Shown piece after piece: positions 17,112-25,569 of a DNA stretch of 64,000 bases. The stretch covers positions 62,001 through 126,000 of the forward strand of contig NZ_JAQAGZ010000017.1 in NCBI RefSeq assembly GCF_027533625.1, written 5' to 3'. Positions within the stretch are counted from its first letter, which is position 1; every line of letters starts with the position of its first letter. Both the position numbers and the translations under genes were made by a program. The notes beneath the pieces were generated by a model, which made no database searches, was not told the origin of the DNA, and saw nothing but the letters and a program-made list of their open reading frames with translations. The stretch is from Paenibacillus gyeongsangnamensis (GTDB lineage Bacteria > Bacillota > Bacilli > Paenibacillales > NBRC-103111).

Positions 17112-17867
17112 TTATTCCATGGACATCCCGCCGTTAACCGGGGTGTACGAGCCCGTTACAAATTCGCTGTCATCGCTCGCAAGGAAGGAGATCACACGCG
17201 CTACGTCCTCCGGCTGCGCAATACGGCGGAGCGGCGTGAATCCGATAATCCCTTGCTTCGCCTGTTCGCTCATATGAACGGTAGCCTCCGTTTCCACCAA
17301 TCCGGGGGCGACGACATTGGCCGTAATGCCGTAGGGTCCCATCTCCTGTGCAATATACTTTACGAAGGAGTCCAGTCCGCTTTTGGCCGTACCGTGGGCA
17401 ATGAAGTTGCCGGAGGGCGATTTGCCGAGGCCGCTGGAAATATAAATTAACCGTCCGTATTGTTGTTCGATCATCGCCGGAATGACAGCTTTCGTGATTT
17501 CGAAGGCCGCTTTCAGCTCGTCGTTCAGCTTTTGCGAGAATTCTTCCCAGGTCATTGCTTGAAAAGACTTCATGGCAAAACGCATATTCGCATTGCTCAC
17601 CATAATATCGATTCGGCAACCGAACGCTTCCTTGGTACGCGAAATCAAAGCGGAGACTTGTTCGGGATCCCTCACATCCCCCTGGATGGCCGCGGCTTCA
17701 CCGCCGGCGGATCGGATATCTTTCACTACCTGCTCCGCGGCTTCCTCATTGCTGAAATAATTGACGATTACTTTTGCACCACGGCTTGCAAGCAGCTTGG
17801 AGGCGGAAGCTCCAATCCCGCGGGCCCCACCGGTCACAACGGCTACTTTTCCCTCTAGGCTCATCAT
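17112..17867 (-). CDS. SDR family oxidoreductase with His at the catalytic Tyr position
   Basis: 251 residues. TGGARGIGAS (cofactor loop, about 12-21) and the ISSG serine fit a FabG-like classical SDR. The usual YxxxK is HGTAK here, so the catalytic Tyr is His; the NNAG motif is also altered (SNAN). The C-terminal PGLVETE and VTGSYTPVNGG blocks are normal. It is NAD(P)-binding, and the substrate is unknown. A variant subfamily with its own chemistry, or a loss of activity, are both possible. The ATG at 17867 is followed directly by a second ATG. Confidence 0.85.
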   Translation of the reverse strand: MMSLEGKVAVVTGGARGIGASASKLLASRGAKVIVNYFSNEEAAEQVVKDIRSAGGEAAAIQGDVRDPEQVSALISRTKEAFGCRIDIMVSNANMRFAMKSFQAMTWEEFSQKLNDELKAAFEITKAVIPAMIEQQYGRLIYISSGLGKSPSGNFIAHGTAKSGLDSFVKYIAQEMGPYGITANVVAPGLVETEATVHMSEQAKQGIIGFTPLRRIAQPEDVARVISFLASDDSEFVTGSYTPVNGGMSME

Positions 17868-17997
17868 TCATCATCCCTTCAGTATAAATATTGGAAAACC
17901 TAATGCTTATTATAAATCAATCCATATGAAAGTGGGTATCTTCATGTTGTGCGTAACGAATCTAAAAAGACCGCCAAAGTATGGCGGCCAGGTTGTA

Positions 17998-18193
17998 GAG
18001 AAACCCATGAAATAGAGAATTTGCCGTGGCACCCCGGCGGGGTATCCCCTTCCAGCCGCTGTTGTTATCGGAAAATTTTCAATTTATTCGCTTGTGCAGC
18101 GGTCATTTTCCGATAACAAAGGCGGGCGCTATCGCTCCTACAGGGGATACCCCGCCTCACACCTTTGCATTTTTCTACTTATCGGGGTTTCTC
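17998..18193. repeat. 196-bp palindromic repeat, copy B
   Basis: Bounded by GAGAAACCC and GGGTTTCTC. Inside are two nested inverted repeats: GGCGGGGTATCCCCT/AGGGGATACCCCGCC (15 bp, perfect) and GTTATCGGAAAAT/ATTTTCCGATAAC. It contains no ORF. Same length and orientation as the copy at 25570. It is MITE- or REP-like. Confidence 0.9.
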
Positions 18194-18250
18194 GTCAATC
18201 TGAGACCGCTTAAAACATAGCGGCCGCTTGATGTTCGGCCAACCAGCCGT

Positions 18251-18466
18251 TCAGATCCGCTGTATTTCATTTCGGTTCTGGCCCGCATGGCACCACAGCA
18301 CTACGATCGGGTCTTCCACGCTTGAAGTCAGATGATGATCTTCTTCAGGCTCAATAATAATGATATCCCCCAAAGCCAGCCCGCCGTAAGCGATATATTT
18401 CCCCGGCAGAATGCCTTGAAGAATATGCTCCCCCTCCTGCGGATCATCGGCATCGACGACAAGTTT
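18251..18466 (-). pseudogene. C-terminal fragment of a cupin-like protein
   Basis: The minus-strand frame reads ILPGKYIAYGGLALGDIIII, then EPEEDHHLTSSVEDPIVVLW and CHAG, a cupin-type beta-barrel end. The upstream part is lost: near 18443-18470 it runs into a plus-strand fragment of an amino-acid binding protein. There is no start or ribosome binding site of its own. It is a truncated remnant. Confidence 0.5.
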
Positions 18467-18748
18467 GCTCCAATGGGGTTTCGGGACGAAAAGAATGAAA
18501 TTGTAGGTTTTGATATCGATTATGCCAAGGCAGCCGCTGAAAAAATGGGTATGACGGCACAATTCCAGCCCATCGACTGGGCAACGAAAGAATCCGAGCT
18601 CAGCAGCGGACGCATTGATCTGATATGGAACGGTTATACGATTACGGACGAACGCAAAGGCAAGGTGCTATTCACCAAGCCCTATCTCAAAAATGCGCAA
18701 GTGGTGGTTACGTTAGCCAAGTCGGGCTTAACCAAGCTGGATGGCTGG
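18443..18748 (+). pseudogene. internal fragment of an amino-acid ABC transporter substrate-binding protein
   Basis: The frame reads IGIDDKFAPMGFRDEKNEIV, then GFDIDYAKAAAEKMGM and DLIWNGYTITDERKG. This is the start of the mature domain of a GlnH/cystine-type binding protein. The signal peptide and the C-terminal two thirds are absent. The frame turns to unrelated sequence after LTKLDGW. It is on the same strand as the ATPase fragment that follows, so both probably come from one deleted operon. Confidence 0.75.
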
Positions 18749-18818
18749 AAGACCATCCCCATCTTCGATAGGATCATCTTGATCTCCTTCGGCTTCGAAT
18801 ATTTCCCGTCTCGGACCA

Positions 18819-19001
18819 GGTCTTGAAGAGCATATGACGATGATCGTGGTGACCCATGAGATGGGCTTCGCCAGAGTAGTGGCGAACCGGGTCCTGTTCA
18901 TGGATAATGGACAGATCGTCGAATCCGGCCCGCCCGGGGAGCTTTTTGCGAACCCCCGCCATGAGCGGACGAAGGCCTTCTTGAACCGAACCTTGAGTTA
19001 A
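18819..19001 (+). pseudogene. C-terminal fragment of an amino-acid ABC transporter ATPase (GlnQ-like)
   Basis: The frame begins GLEEHMTMIVVTHEMGFARV, with the H-loop histidine, and ends FLNRTLS plus a stop. It continues FMDNGQIVESGPPGELF and ANPRHERTKAFL, typical of GlnQ/TcyN proteins. Walker A, the signature motif and Walker B are missing, so the gene is dead. The permease expected between the binding protein and the ATPase is absent, fitting one internal deletion. Confidence 0.8.
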
Positions 19002-19210
19002 TGCCGGAGAAATGCATTACGCTACATTGAAAGCAACATTTTAACGGAGCCTGGACGCACTACATCGGCAACTTATTCTGGTTCTTCATCTTAGAGCGGC
19101 ACAAACAGATAATCAAGAAATGATGAAGCGTTCAATAGTGCTAAAGGCTTGTAAAAAGCAGTATTCTCACCTGTTTGTTCAATCAAAACTGCATAAGGAT
19201 TGGCTTAGAA

Positions 19211-19666
19211 ATGGATTGCTGTGCACCTTCCTACAATACTGGAGTCGCAAAAACGGAGTGCCCTTCTTGCGGTGAGAAGAGCAAGAACGTACAGCTCATA
19301 ACGCTCAAGTCCCTGCTTAAAGCTTCGGCATTAGAAACAATGGAACCCGAAAACTCTTACGTATTTTGTTCGAACCCTGCTTGTTCTATCGTCTACTTTA
19401 GTGGTAACCATTCGCAAACATTCGCCGCGAGCGACCTGAAGGTGCCTGTGTACCAAAAGAACCCAAGCATGGATGTACCTGTGTGTTACTGCTTTGATTG
19501 GACGAGGGAGCGCCTTCTTCAAACGATAGGGAATGACCGACAACCTGCTGACCAAATCAAAGCTCATGTTCAGGAAGGTCGCTGTGGATGCGAGGTAAAC
19601 AACCCTCAAGGGGCTTGCTGCTTAGGCAACGTGAGCGCTTTTGTACGGGGTCTCAATCAGGGTTAA
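19211..19666 (+). CDS. CopZ-like iron-sulfur/zinc metallochaperone
   Basis: 151 residues. The N-terminal half has CCAPSY, ECPSCGEKSKNV, a Tyr-Cys region (YVFCSNPACSIVYF) and PVCYCFDWTRERL. The C-terminal half has GRCGCEVNNPQGACCLGNV. This Cys pattern matches the N-terminal CopZ domain of Archaeoglobus type (Zn plus 2Fe-2S, BFD-like). Such proteins occur in metal-handling operons, but this copy stands alone. I chose ATG 19211 (MDCCAPSYN) with AAGGAT upstream. Function is inferred from Cys spacing only. Confidence 0.72.
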   Translation: MDCCAPSYNTGVAKTECPSCGEKSKNVQLITLKSLLKASALETMEPENSYVFCSNPACSIVYFSGNHSQTFAASDLKVPVYQKNPSMDVPVCYCFDWTRERLLQTIGNDRQPADQIKAHVQEGRCGCEVNNPQGACCLGNVSAFVRGLNQG

Positions 19667-19824
19667 TCCCTGTTGAGACGAATGTAACATGATGCCGGCG
19701 GTCAGTTGTTCTGACGCTCTCGATCTTCGTCACGTCAATAAGACATTTGCGCCGGACGCATTAGTTGGGAATAGGTACGCAAAGAACACCGCTTTCTGCA
19801 AGCGGTGTCCAATGAAAGGCTTAA

Positions 19825-20163
19825 TTATTTCGGCAGGCTGTCCCCAGGAAAGCTTCTGGAAGCATGAATGTCATAAACGAATACGCCGGCTTTCACCCCC
19901 GGATCTTCATCCATAATCCGTCGTACCTCATCCAAATCCGCGTTAAAAATTCCGATTCCGGCGATCTCGCTTCCGTCGATGACGGGGCAAACAATCGATA
20001 ACACGCCTTCCTCACGGAGAACGAAATTCCTTCTGCCGTGCTCCCAAATGATGCGCTCGACCCCATCCATGTTACGATTCGGCCCGGATTTTAAAATCAC
20101 AACGCTGTAACCCTTGGTGGTGGCCATCATTTGCATCATAAACTCATCGGTAATCTGGGTCAC
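19825..20163 (-). CDS. YciI family protein
   Basis: 112 residues ending IMDEDPGVKAGVFVYDIHAS and RSFPGDSLPK, the YCII-related pattern. The central LSIVCPVIDGSEIAGIGIFN strand pair also fits. YciI proteins are small ferredoxin-fold proteins with a conserved His-Asp pair and no settled function. Start GTG 20163 (VTQITDEF) lies behind GGAGGAG; an in-frame ATG 18 bases upstream lies before that site. The neighbouring IS is an insertion and tells nothing about function. Confidence 0.7.
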   Translation of the reverse strand: MTQITDEFMMQMMATTKGYSVVILKSGPNRNMDGVERIIWEHGRRNFVLREEGVLSIVCPVIDGSEIAGIGIFNADLDEVRRIMDEDPGVKAGVFVYDIHASRSFPGDSLPK

Positions 20164-20384
20164 GTTCGCTCCTCCAACCATTCAAATGTTTTCTGCTGTA
20201 ACAGCCTCGTCAAACCGGGCATCCATTTCCATTCTTCTTTTACATCATACCAGTTCCGATTTTGAAATCTCAACTATATCGCTCAGATCCCGAGATGGAG
20301 AGTCAGTCCTCCACTGCTGCAGGTTTTCGCGAACAATTGTTCTCGTTCATTATGTCACATGCCCTATTTGGCAATAATAATCTT

Positions 20385-21390
20385 TTTGATTATCCAACTA
20401 GCTCAGGATAGGTGATCGTCGTTGCCGAAAGACAACAATGAACTAGCCGGTTGAATAATTCACTCTTGACCTCACGTCGGTTAAACCGATAGCAAAATTC
20501 ATCGAGATACGCCTGTAAATGTTTTGAATCTAATCCGTGATAAGTTCCGCCAATAAAAGCTTTTGCATTTGAAATAATCGTGTGAAGCCATCTCAGATGA
20601 TCTGGATTTTCTTTCAGATCGTACTTGTGGGCTTCATGCTGGAAGCCTTCCTTGGCCAAGACTTTATAAGAGCTATACTTATCGCTTGCTATGGTTGAGC
20701 CAGCTTCGATGTACTTTGTTGCAAAGTCAACGAGCGTACTGCCTTTGACATCAGGAATGACCTGCATTTTCAGGTATTTCGGGCAGCCCTTTTTGTCCAG
20801 CGAAAGTCCGACTAAGACGGGGGTTTGCTCAGTCCCGCGTCCACGTTTCCCGCCTTCCGTGGGCGCTCCGAAAAAACCTTCGTCAAGCTCAACAATGCCA
20901 GCTAGCGTATAGGTAGTGTCACGTTCTCCCATGGCTTTACGGACTTTGTGCTGAATCGTCCAGGCTGTCTGATAGGCAATGCCGAGCTCTTCGGATAAGT
21001 AAGTGGCAGAGACGCCCCGCTTGTCTTGAGAGATCAAGAATATGGCCCAGAACCATTTCACTAAATCCGTTCTTGTCTTTTCGAAAATCGTTCCGGTGAT
21101 CACAGTTGTCTGGTGCTCGCAATTCATGCACTCGTACAGAGGTAACTTGCGAGTCTTGATTTCATAAGCCTTATCGTGCTTACACTTCGTACAATAATAC
21201 CCTTGAGGCCACTTCATTTTATACAGGTGCTCATGGCAAGCTTCTTCAGTTTGAAACTTTTTATGAAATTCGATAAGGTTCATCGATTCTTGTTTTGCCA
21301 TAGAAACCACTCCAGAACGTATGTTTGATTTCATTATACCAAACATTCGTTCGTGTTGATAGGGGTTCCTGAGCAAACTGGATAATCAAA
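20385..21390 (-). mobile_element. IS1595-type insertion sequence, complete
   Basis: 1006 bp. The ends are imperfect inverted repeats starting TTTGATTATCCA and sharing GCTCAGGA further in. An 8-bp direct repeat ATAATCTT flanks both sides (20377-20384 and 21391-21398), matching the 8-bp target duplication of the IS1595 family. It carries one intact transposase whose stop codon lies inside the left terminal repeat. It looks recent and potentially active. Confidence 0.9.
20390..21301 (-). CDS. IS1595 family transposase
   Basis: 303 residues. The N-terminal zinc ribbon (YYCTKCKHDKAYEI, LYECMNCEHQTTV) is followed by GTIFEKTRTDLVKWFWAIF and the ISXO2-like DDE-type domain with LDEGFFGAP, ASDKYSSYK and WLHTIISNAKAFIGG. 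The zinc ribbon and the DDE-type segments all read through without a break. The start is ATG 21301 (MAKQESMN). The stop TAA at 20390 lies within the terminal inverted repeat, as is common in compact IS elements. Confidence 0.93.
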   Translation of the reverse strand: MAKQESMNLIEFHKKFQTEEACHEHLYKMKWPQGYYCTKCKHDKAYEIKTRKLPLYECMNCEHQTTVITGTIFEKTRTDLVKWFWAIFLISQDKRGVSATYLSEELGIAYQTAWTIQHKVRKAMGERDTTYTLAGIVELDEGFFGAPTEGGKRGRGTEQTPVLVGLSLDKKGCPKYLKMQVIPDVKGSTLVDFATKYIEAGSTIASDKYSSYKVLAKEGFQHEAHKYDLKENPDHLRWLHTIISNAKAFIGGTYHGLDSKHLQAYLDEFCYRFNRREVKSELFNRLVHCCLSATTITYPELVG

Positions 21391-21410
21391 ATAATCTTTT
21401 AGATAAGAAC

Positions 21411-21437
21411 CAAAATAAAAACCGAGCTGAGCTCGGT
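21411..21437 (-). terminator. terminator of the DUF6440-like gene
   Basis: ACCGAGCT/AGCTCGGT stem (21421-21437) followed by TTTTATTTT on the minus strand, 23 bases after the stop. Confidence 0.75.
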
Positions 21438-21459
21438 CCAACGTTCCTTATCAGGGGAT

Positions 21460-21633
21460 TTATTGTGGATGTAGAAGCGGCTTCCCTTCTTCGTCAACTA
21501 AAACCGTAAGACTGGTACTTCCGCTCCCCGCCTGGATCGTTTGCAGATATTGCACTCCGGTTTCCGTATCCAGAAGAATACGAAAAACATCTAACTTGCC
21601 CTCAGAGTAAATCACCTGAAACCGATTATCCAT
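21460..21633 (-). CDS. 57-residue DUF6440-like protein
   Basis: A short gene reading MDNRFQVIYSEGKLDVFRIL, then LDTETGVQYLQTI and ending VDEEGKPLLHPQ. The alternating strand pattern with TGVQYL and LLVDEEGKP fits the small DUF6440 family. It has a good ribosome binding site (GTGGAGG, 9 bases before ATG 21633) and a proper terminator, so it is very likely expressed as a single gene. No function is known. Confidence 0.65.
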   Translation of the reverse strand: MDNRFQVIYSEGKLDVFRILLDTETGVQYLQTIQAGSGSTSLTVLVDEEGKPLLHPQ

Positions 21634-21736
21634 TTATAACCTCCACTAGTATGATTTGGTCCCCCCTTATAGTAGCACCTCTGTCGCCTATTTTGTCAAG
21701 ATTAACTTAAGCATTTATGCATAGGGCCGCGACGCG

Positions 21737-23116
21737 CTAACGCTTGGAGAAGCCTTTCGACAACCGCTCATACAAAAAATCAGCGACATGCAGAGCCTGC
21801 ATTCGATCCGAGAGCCCTTCCCGTTCGATTCCAAGCTTCATCTGAAGCAGACAACCCGGATTGCTGGTCAGCACATAACGCGCATCCGTTTCCTTTACAT
21901 GCTCCATCTTATGATCCAGAATGTCCATAGACATATCCGGCTGCACCAGGTTATAAATGCCTGCCGAGCCGCAGCAGCGGTCCGCCCCTTCCATCTCCAC
22001 GAGACGGATACGGTCCATGCGTGCCAACAAGTCCCGCGGGGCATTGCCGGCCTTCATGACATTGCGCAAATGACAGGAGTCCTGATAAGTAACGGTAACG
22101 GAGGGTTGATCCTCTGCCGAGAGATGTTTGAACGAATCAAGCCGGCCTTGCACCACGAGAAGCTCGCTGATGTCCTTCACCTTCAAAGAAAACCTAGCGG
22201 CTGCCTCCCCCATTTCCGGATCATCCCGCAGAAGATGGCCATATTCCACCAGCAGCGCCCCACATCCGCCGGCATTGGACACCACGAAGTCCACATCCGC
22301 CTCCCGAAAAGCAGCGATGTTGCTGCGTGCCAGCTCCTTCGCCTGCTCCAGTTCCCCGGCGTGGGCATGCAGCGCGCCGCAGCAAGTCTGGGTCTCGGGA
22401 ATGACGACGTCAAAGCCGGCCTCCGACAGCAGCTTTACCGTGTTCACATTCGTATCCGTGAACAGCACATCCATGACACAGCCGCGGAACATCCCTACCT
22501 TGGCTATAGGCTTGCCTTGGGCTGGAATAAAGGAGCCGAGCCGTTCGGCTACGCCTGAAGAGGAAGCCTCGGGGAGAATCTCTTCCATTTGCCGAAGCTC
22601 CCGTGGAAGCAGCTTGAGAGCTCCGCTCCTCAGCGCAAGCCGGCGGAGACCCGATTTCTGATAGAAACGAAGTCCGGCTCCAACAAGTCGCATCCGCTTG
22701 GGATGAGGAAACAGTTGTTTAAAGGTTACATGTCTGGCGAGCTTCACCCACCAGCGATGCTCACGCTGCTCCTCCATCGCTCCCCGCGCAGCTTCCAGCA
22801 GATGACCGTACTTCACGTCGGCTGGGCATACCGGCTCGCAGGCGCGGCAGCCCAGGCACAAATCCATCTGCTTATGGAACGATTCATCCGGAACCATCAA
22901 ATCGTCCACGACGGCTTTCATCAGGGCGATCCGGCCCCGGGGAGACGCCGCTTCCAGCCCCGTTTCCTTGAAGGTAGGGCAGGACGGCTGGCAAAAACCG
23001 CACCGCATGCAGCTCGTCAGCTCGTCATAGTCCAGCGCGAGCTTCATACGTTCGGCCAGGGGACTCCCACCGGCCGCGGCAAGCTTCGGCTTGATGGACG
23101 TTGGCGGATGGCTCAT
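21737..23116 (-). CDS. glcF: glycolate oxidase-like iron-sulfur subunit (GlcF)
   Basis: 459 residues. Two 4Fe-4S motifs near the N-terminus (CMRCGFCQPSCPTF and CLGCRACEPVCPADV) are followed by two CCG-type domains (MFRGCVMDVLF, CCGALHAHAGE; then YQDSCHLRNVM, CCGSAG). It receives electrons from the flavin subunit and passes them to the membrane. The start overlaps the glcD end by 4 bp, so they are coupled. The family covers glycolate and D-lactate oxidases. The murQ gene upstream on the same strand makes D-lactate a plausible substrate; that is inference. Confidence 0.88.
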   Translation of the reverse strand: MSHPPTSIKPKLAAAGGSPLAERMKLALDYDELTSCMRCGFCQPSCPTFKETGLEAASPRGRIALMKAVVDDLMVPDESFHKQMDLCLGCRACEPVCPADVKYGHLLEAARGAMEEQREHRWWVKLARHVTFKQLFPHPKRMRLVGAGLRFYQKSGLRRLALRSGALKLLPRELRQMEEILPEASSSGVAERLGSFIPAQGKPIAKVGMFRGCVMDVLFTDTNVNTVKLLSEAGFDVVIPETQTCCGALHAHAGELEQAKELARSNIAAFREADVDFVVSNAGGCGALLVEYGHLLRDDPEMGEAAARFSLKVKDISELLVVQGRLDSFKHLSAEDQPSVTVTYQDSCHLRNVMKAGNAPRDLLARMDRIRLVEMEGADRCCGSAGIYNLVQPDMSMDILDHKMEHVKETDARYVLTSNPGCLLQMKLGIEREGLSDRMQALHVADFLYERLSKGFSKR

Positions 23117-24528
23117 CTTTGGATCACCAGCCTTTTACGGGAAGCTTTGGCGAAGATTTTGCCCGGGTTCATTATGCCGTTTGGGTCAAAGGCCATCTTG
23201 ATGCCTTTCATCAATTCGATGCCGGGCGCACCCACCTTCCATTCCAAATAAGGCGCCTTCACGATTCCGACGCCATGCTCTCCGGTAATGGTTCCGCCCA
23301 AGCCGATAGCGGCCTCGAATATTTCTTCGAAGGCTTGCTCCACCCGGTGGATTTCATCCGGGTTTCTGGCATCGGTTGTGCAGGTAGGATGCAGGTTGCC
23401 GTCCCCGGCGTGGCCGAACGTACAGATCTGCACGTTGTATTTCCGGGCGATTCGGTTAATCTCGAGCACCATCTCGGCGATCCGGGAACGGGGAACCGTC
23501 GCATCCTCCAGAATGGTCGTCGGTGAGATGCGGGCCAGCGTCGATAAGGCACTTCGCCTTGCTTTCATCAGCTTATCGGCTTCCTCTGCGGACCGGGCCA
23601 CCTTCACCTCCTCGGCCTTCTCTTCCCGGCAAATCCTCATGATGCTCTCGATATCCCGATCGACCGATTCCTCGTCCATGCCATCCTGTTCAATAAGAAG
23701 AACTGCCTCCATCTCCAGCGGCAGGCCGATGCGGTTGAATTCCTCCACGACCCGGAGCGTCGGATTATCGATAAACTCCAGCGTGGCGGGAATGATGCGG
23801 CTTCCTACAATGCGGGAGACCGTACTGGCGGCAGCGTAAATGTCCTTATACATCGCAAGCATCGTTTTCTTGTATCTCGGAGCGGGAAGCAGCTTGACGG
23901 TTGCCTCTGTAATGATCGCGAGCGTCCCCTCGGAGCCGACCAGCAGCTTGGTCAGGTCATATCCGGCAACATCCTTGTACAGCTTGCCACCCGTACGGAT
24001 CACGGCTCCCGAAGGAAGCACCGCCTCCAGGCCGATCACGTAATCCTTCGTCGTTCCGTACTTCAGGCCGCGAAGCCCGCCCGCGCATTCCATAATATTG
24101 CCGCCAAGGGTCGAAATCACCATGCTGCTCGGATCCGGGGGGTAAAAGAGACCTTTCCGCTCCACCGCCGCATGAAACTCCTTGGTATTCAACCCCGGCT
24201 GAAAGGTCGCGGTTAAATTGTCCGTATCGATCTCGATCAGCTTGTTCATGCGGTTCATGACCATGACGATGCCGCCATGCACTGGGACCGTTCCGCCGCA
24301 CAAGTTGCTTCCCGCACCCCGCCCGACAATCGGGATCTTATGCTCGTTGGCCAATTGCAGAATGGCCGACACCTCGTCCTTCGACGAAGGATAGATCACC
24401 CCGTCCGGGAGGCTTTGAAGCATCGGCGTAGCATCATAGGAATGCGTCACCAGCGCTTCCGAGTCGTCTTTATAATGCTCGCTTCCGACGATGGAGCGCA
24501 GTTTGTCAGTCACGTTCGAATCTAACAT
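23113..24528 (-). CDS. glcD: FAD-linked oxidase (GlcD/D-lactate dehydrogenase type)
   Basis: 471 residues. The PCMH-type FAD-binding domain has PIVGRGAGSNLCGGTVPVHG and DVAGYDLTKLLVGSEGTLAI. The C-terminal oxidase domain ends with FGHAGDGNLHPT and GEHGVGIVKA. It oxidises 2-hydroxyacids such as glycolate or D-lactate. AAGGAGGATAG precedes ATG 24528. A strong hairpin terminator ends only about 20 bases upstream of the ATG, so expression depends on read-through from murQ or on a promoter overlapping murQ. Confidence 0.9.
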   Translation of the reverse strand: MLDSNVTDKLRSIVGSEHYKDDSEALVTHSYDATPMLQSLPDGVIYPSSKDEVSAILQLANEHKIPIVGRGAGSNLCGGTVPVHGGIVMVMNRMNKLIEIDTDNLTATFQPGLNTKEFHAAVERKGLFYPPDPSSMVISTLGGNIMECAGGLRGLKYGTTKDYVIGLEAVLPSGAVIRTGGKLYKDVAGYDLTKLLVGSEGTLAIITEATVKLLPAPRYKKTMLAMYKDIYAAASTVSRIVGSRIIPATLEFIDNPTLRVVEEFNRIGLPLEMEAVLLIEQDGMDEESVDRDIESIMRICREEKAEEVKVARSAEEADKLMKARRSALSTLARISPTTILEDATVPRSRIAEMVLEINRIARKYNVQICTFGHAGDGNLHPTCTTDARNPDEIHRVEQAFEEIFEAAIGLGGTITGEHGVGIVKAPYLEWKVGAPGIELMKGIKMAFDPNGIMNPGKIFAKASRKRLVIQR

Positions 24529-24548
24529 ACGCCTATCCTCCTTCCTTG

Positions 24549-24576
24549 AAAAAAAGCCTGCCGGACTTCCGGCAAG
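24549..24576 (-). terminator. hairpin terminator between murQ and glcD
   Basis: CTTGCCGGA/TCCGGCAGG (9 bp, one G-T pair) followed by a run of T on the minus strand. It sits 32 bases after the murQ stop and about 20 bases before glcD ATG. It is either the murQ terminator or a partial attenuator inside a longer operon. Confidence 0.8.
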
Positions 24577-24607
24577 TAGACCATTTACGGGCGACCCGTC
24601 TCCCCTA

Positions 24608-25519
24608 TCATTTGCCCTCCAGCAGCTTTAACGCTTTGCCAAAGTGCCCGCCGGCTTGGTTCAGCGCCTCCAGCGCCTCTTCCGGGCTCACGCCGAACTT
24701 CAGCATCAGAATGGCGGCTCTCGCATCCCCTTCTGCAGCTTCGCCGGTGCGCCTCGCCGTATCTTCATCGACGCCAGTCGCCTCTTGAATGATCCGAACC
24801 GTACGGTCCCTCAGCTTCTTGTTCGTTGCCTGGACATTGACCATCAGATTGCCGTACACTTTGCCCAGCTTGATCATCGCGGTAGTGGAGATCATGTTGA
24901 GCACCATCTTCTGCGCGGTTCCTGCCTTGAGCCGGGTAGATCCGGTAATGATTTCCGGCCCTACGGGAACCTCGATCGGGAACCTCACCTCCGCGCTTAA
25001 CGGAGTTTGGCGGTTGCAGCTGATGCCGATCGTCGGCACACCGAGCCGGTTCGCCTCGCGCATCGCTCCGATGACGTACGGCGTCGTGCCGCTTGCGGTC
25101 AAGCCGACGACCGCATCGCCCGGACGGACGGCCGCTGACACGGCCGCGGCGCCGGCCGCCTCGTCGTCCTCCGCATTCTCGATCGCATAGCGAATCGCCC
25201 GCTCCCCTCCCGCAATGATGCCGTTCACCAGCCCCTGCTCGACGCCGAACGTAGGCGGACATTCCGAGGCGTCGAGGATGCCGAGCCGTCCGCTCGTTCC
25301 GGCTCCGATATAGAACAATCGCCCCCCGCTGCTCATCGCCTCGGCGACCGCTTCGGCCGCATCGGCGATTTGCGGCAAAGCCTCTTGTACCGAGAGCGCG
25401 ACCTTTTGATCTTCCTCATTCATCAAGGTGACGATCTCGCGAACGCTCAGGCGGTCAAGGTGCTGTGACTTTTCATTTCTCTGCTCCGAAATCGGATGAC
25501 GCTTCGCTTCCTGTGTCAC
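24608..25519 (-). CDS. murQ: N-acetylmuramic acid 6-phosphate etherase
   Basis: 303 residues, the standard length. The SIS domain carries YIGAGTSGRLGILDASECPP and VGLTASGTTPYVIGA. The C-terminal UBA-like helices end ALNQAGGHFGKALKLL. It splits MurNAc-6-phosphate into GlcNAc-6-phosphate and D-lactate in the cytosol. It starts at GTG 25519 behind AGGAGGAAAGG. It follows the sugar kinase on the same strand with a 280-bp gap filled by a palindromic repeat. Confidence 0.96.
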   Translation of the reverse strand: MTQEAKRHPISEQRNEKSQHLDRLSVREIVTLMNEEDQKVALSVQEALPQIADAAEAVAEAMSSGGRLFYIGAGTSGRLGILDASECPPTFGVEQGLVNGIIAGGERAIRYAIENAEDDEAAGAAAVSAAVRPGDAVVGLTASGTTPYVIGAMREANRLGVPTIGISCNRQTPLSAEVRFPIEVPVGPEIITGSTRLKAGTAQKMVLNMISTTAMIKLGKVYGNLMVNVQATNKKLRDRTVRIIQEATGVDEDTARRTGEAAEGDARAAILMLKFGVSPEEALEALNQAGGHFGKALKLLEGK

Positions 25520-25569
25520 GTATCCTTTCCTCCTTCTCTAGTATCAACGGTAAGCCGTTCCAGATTGAC

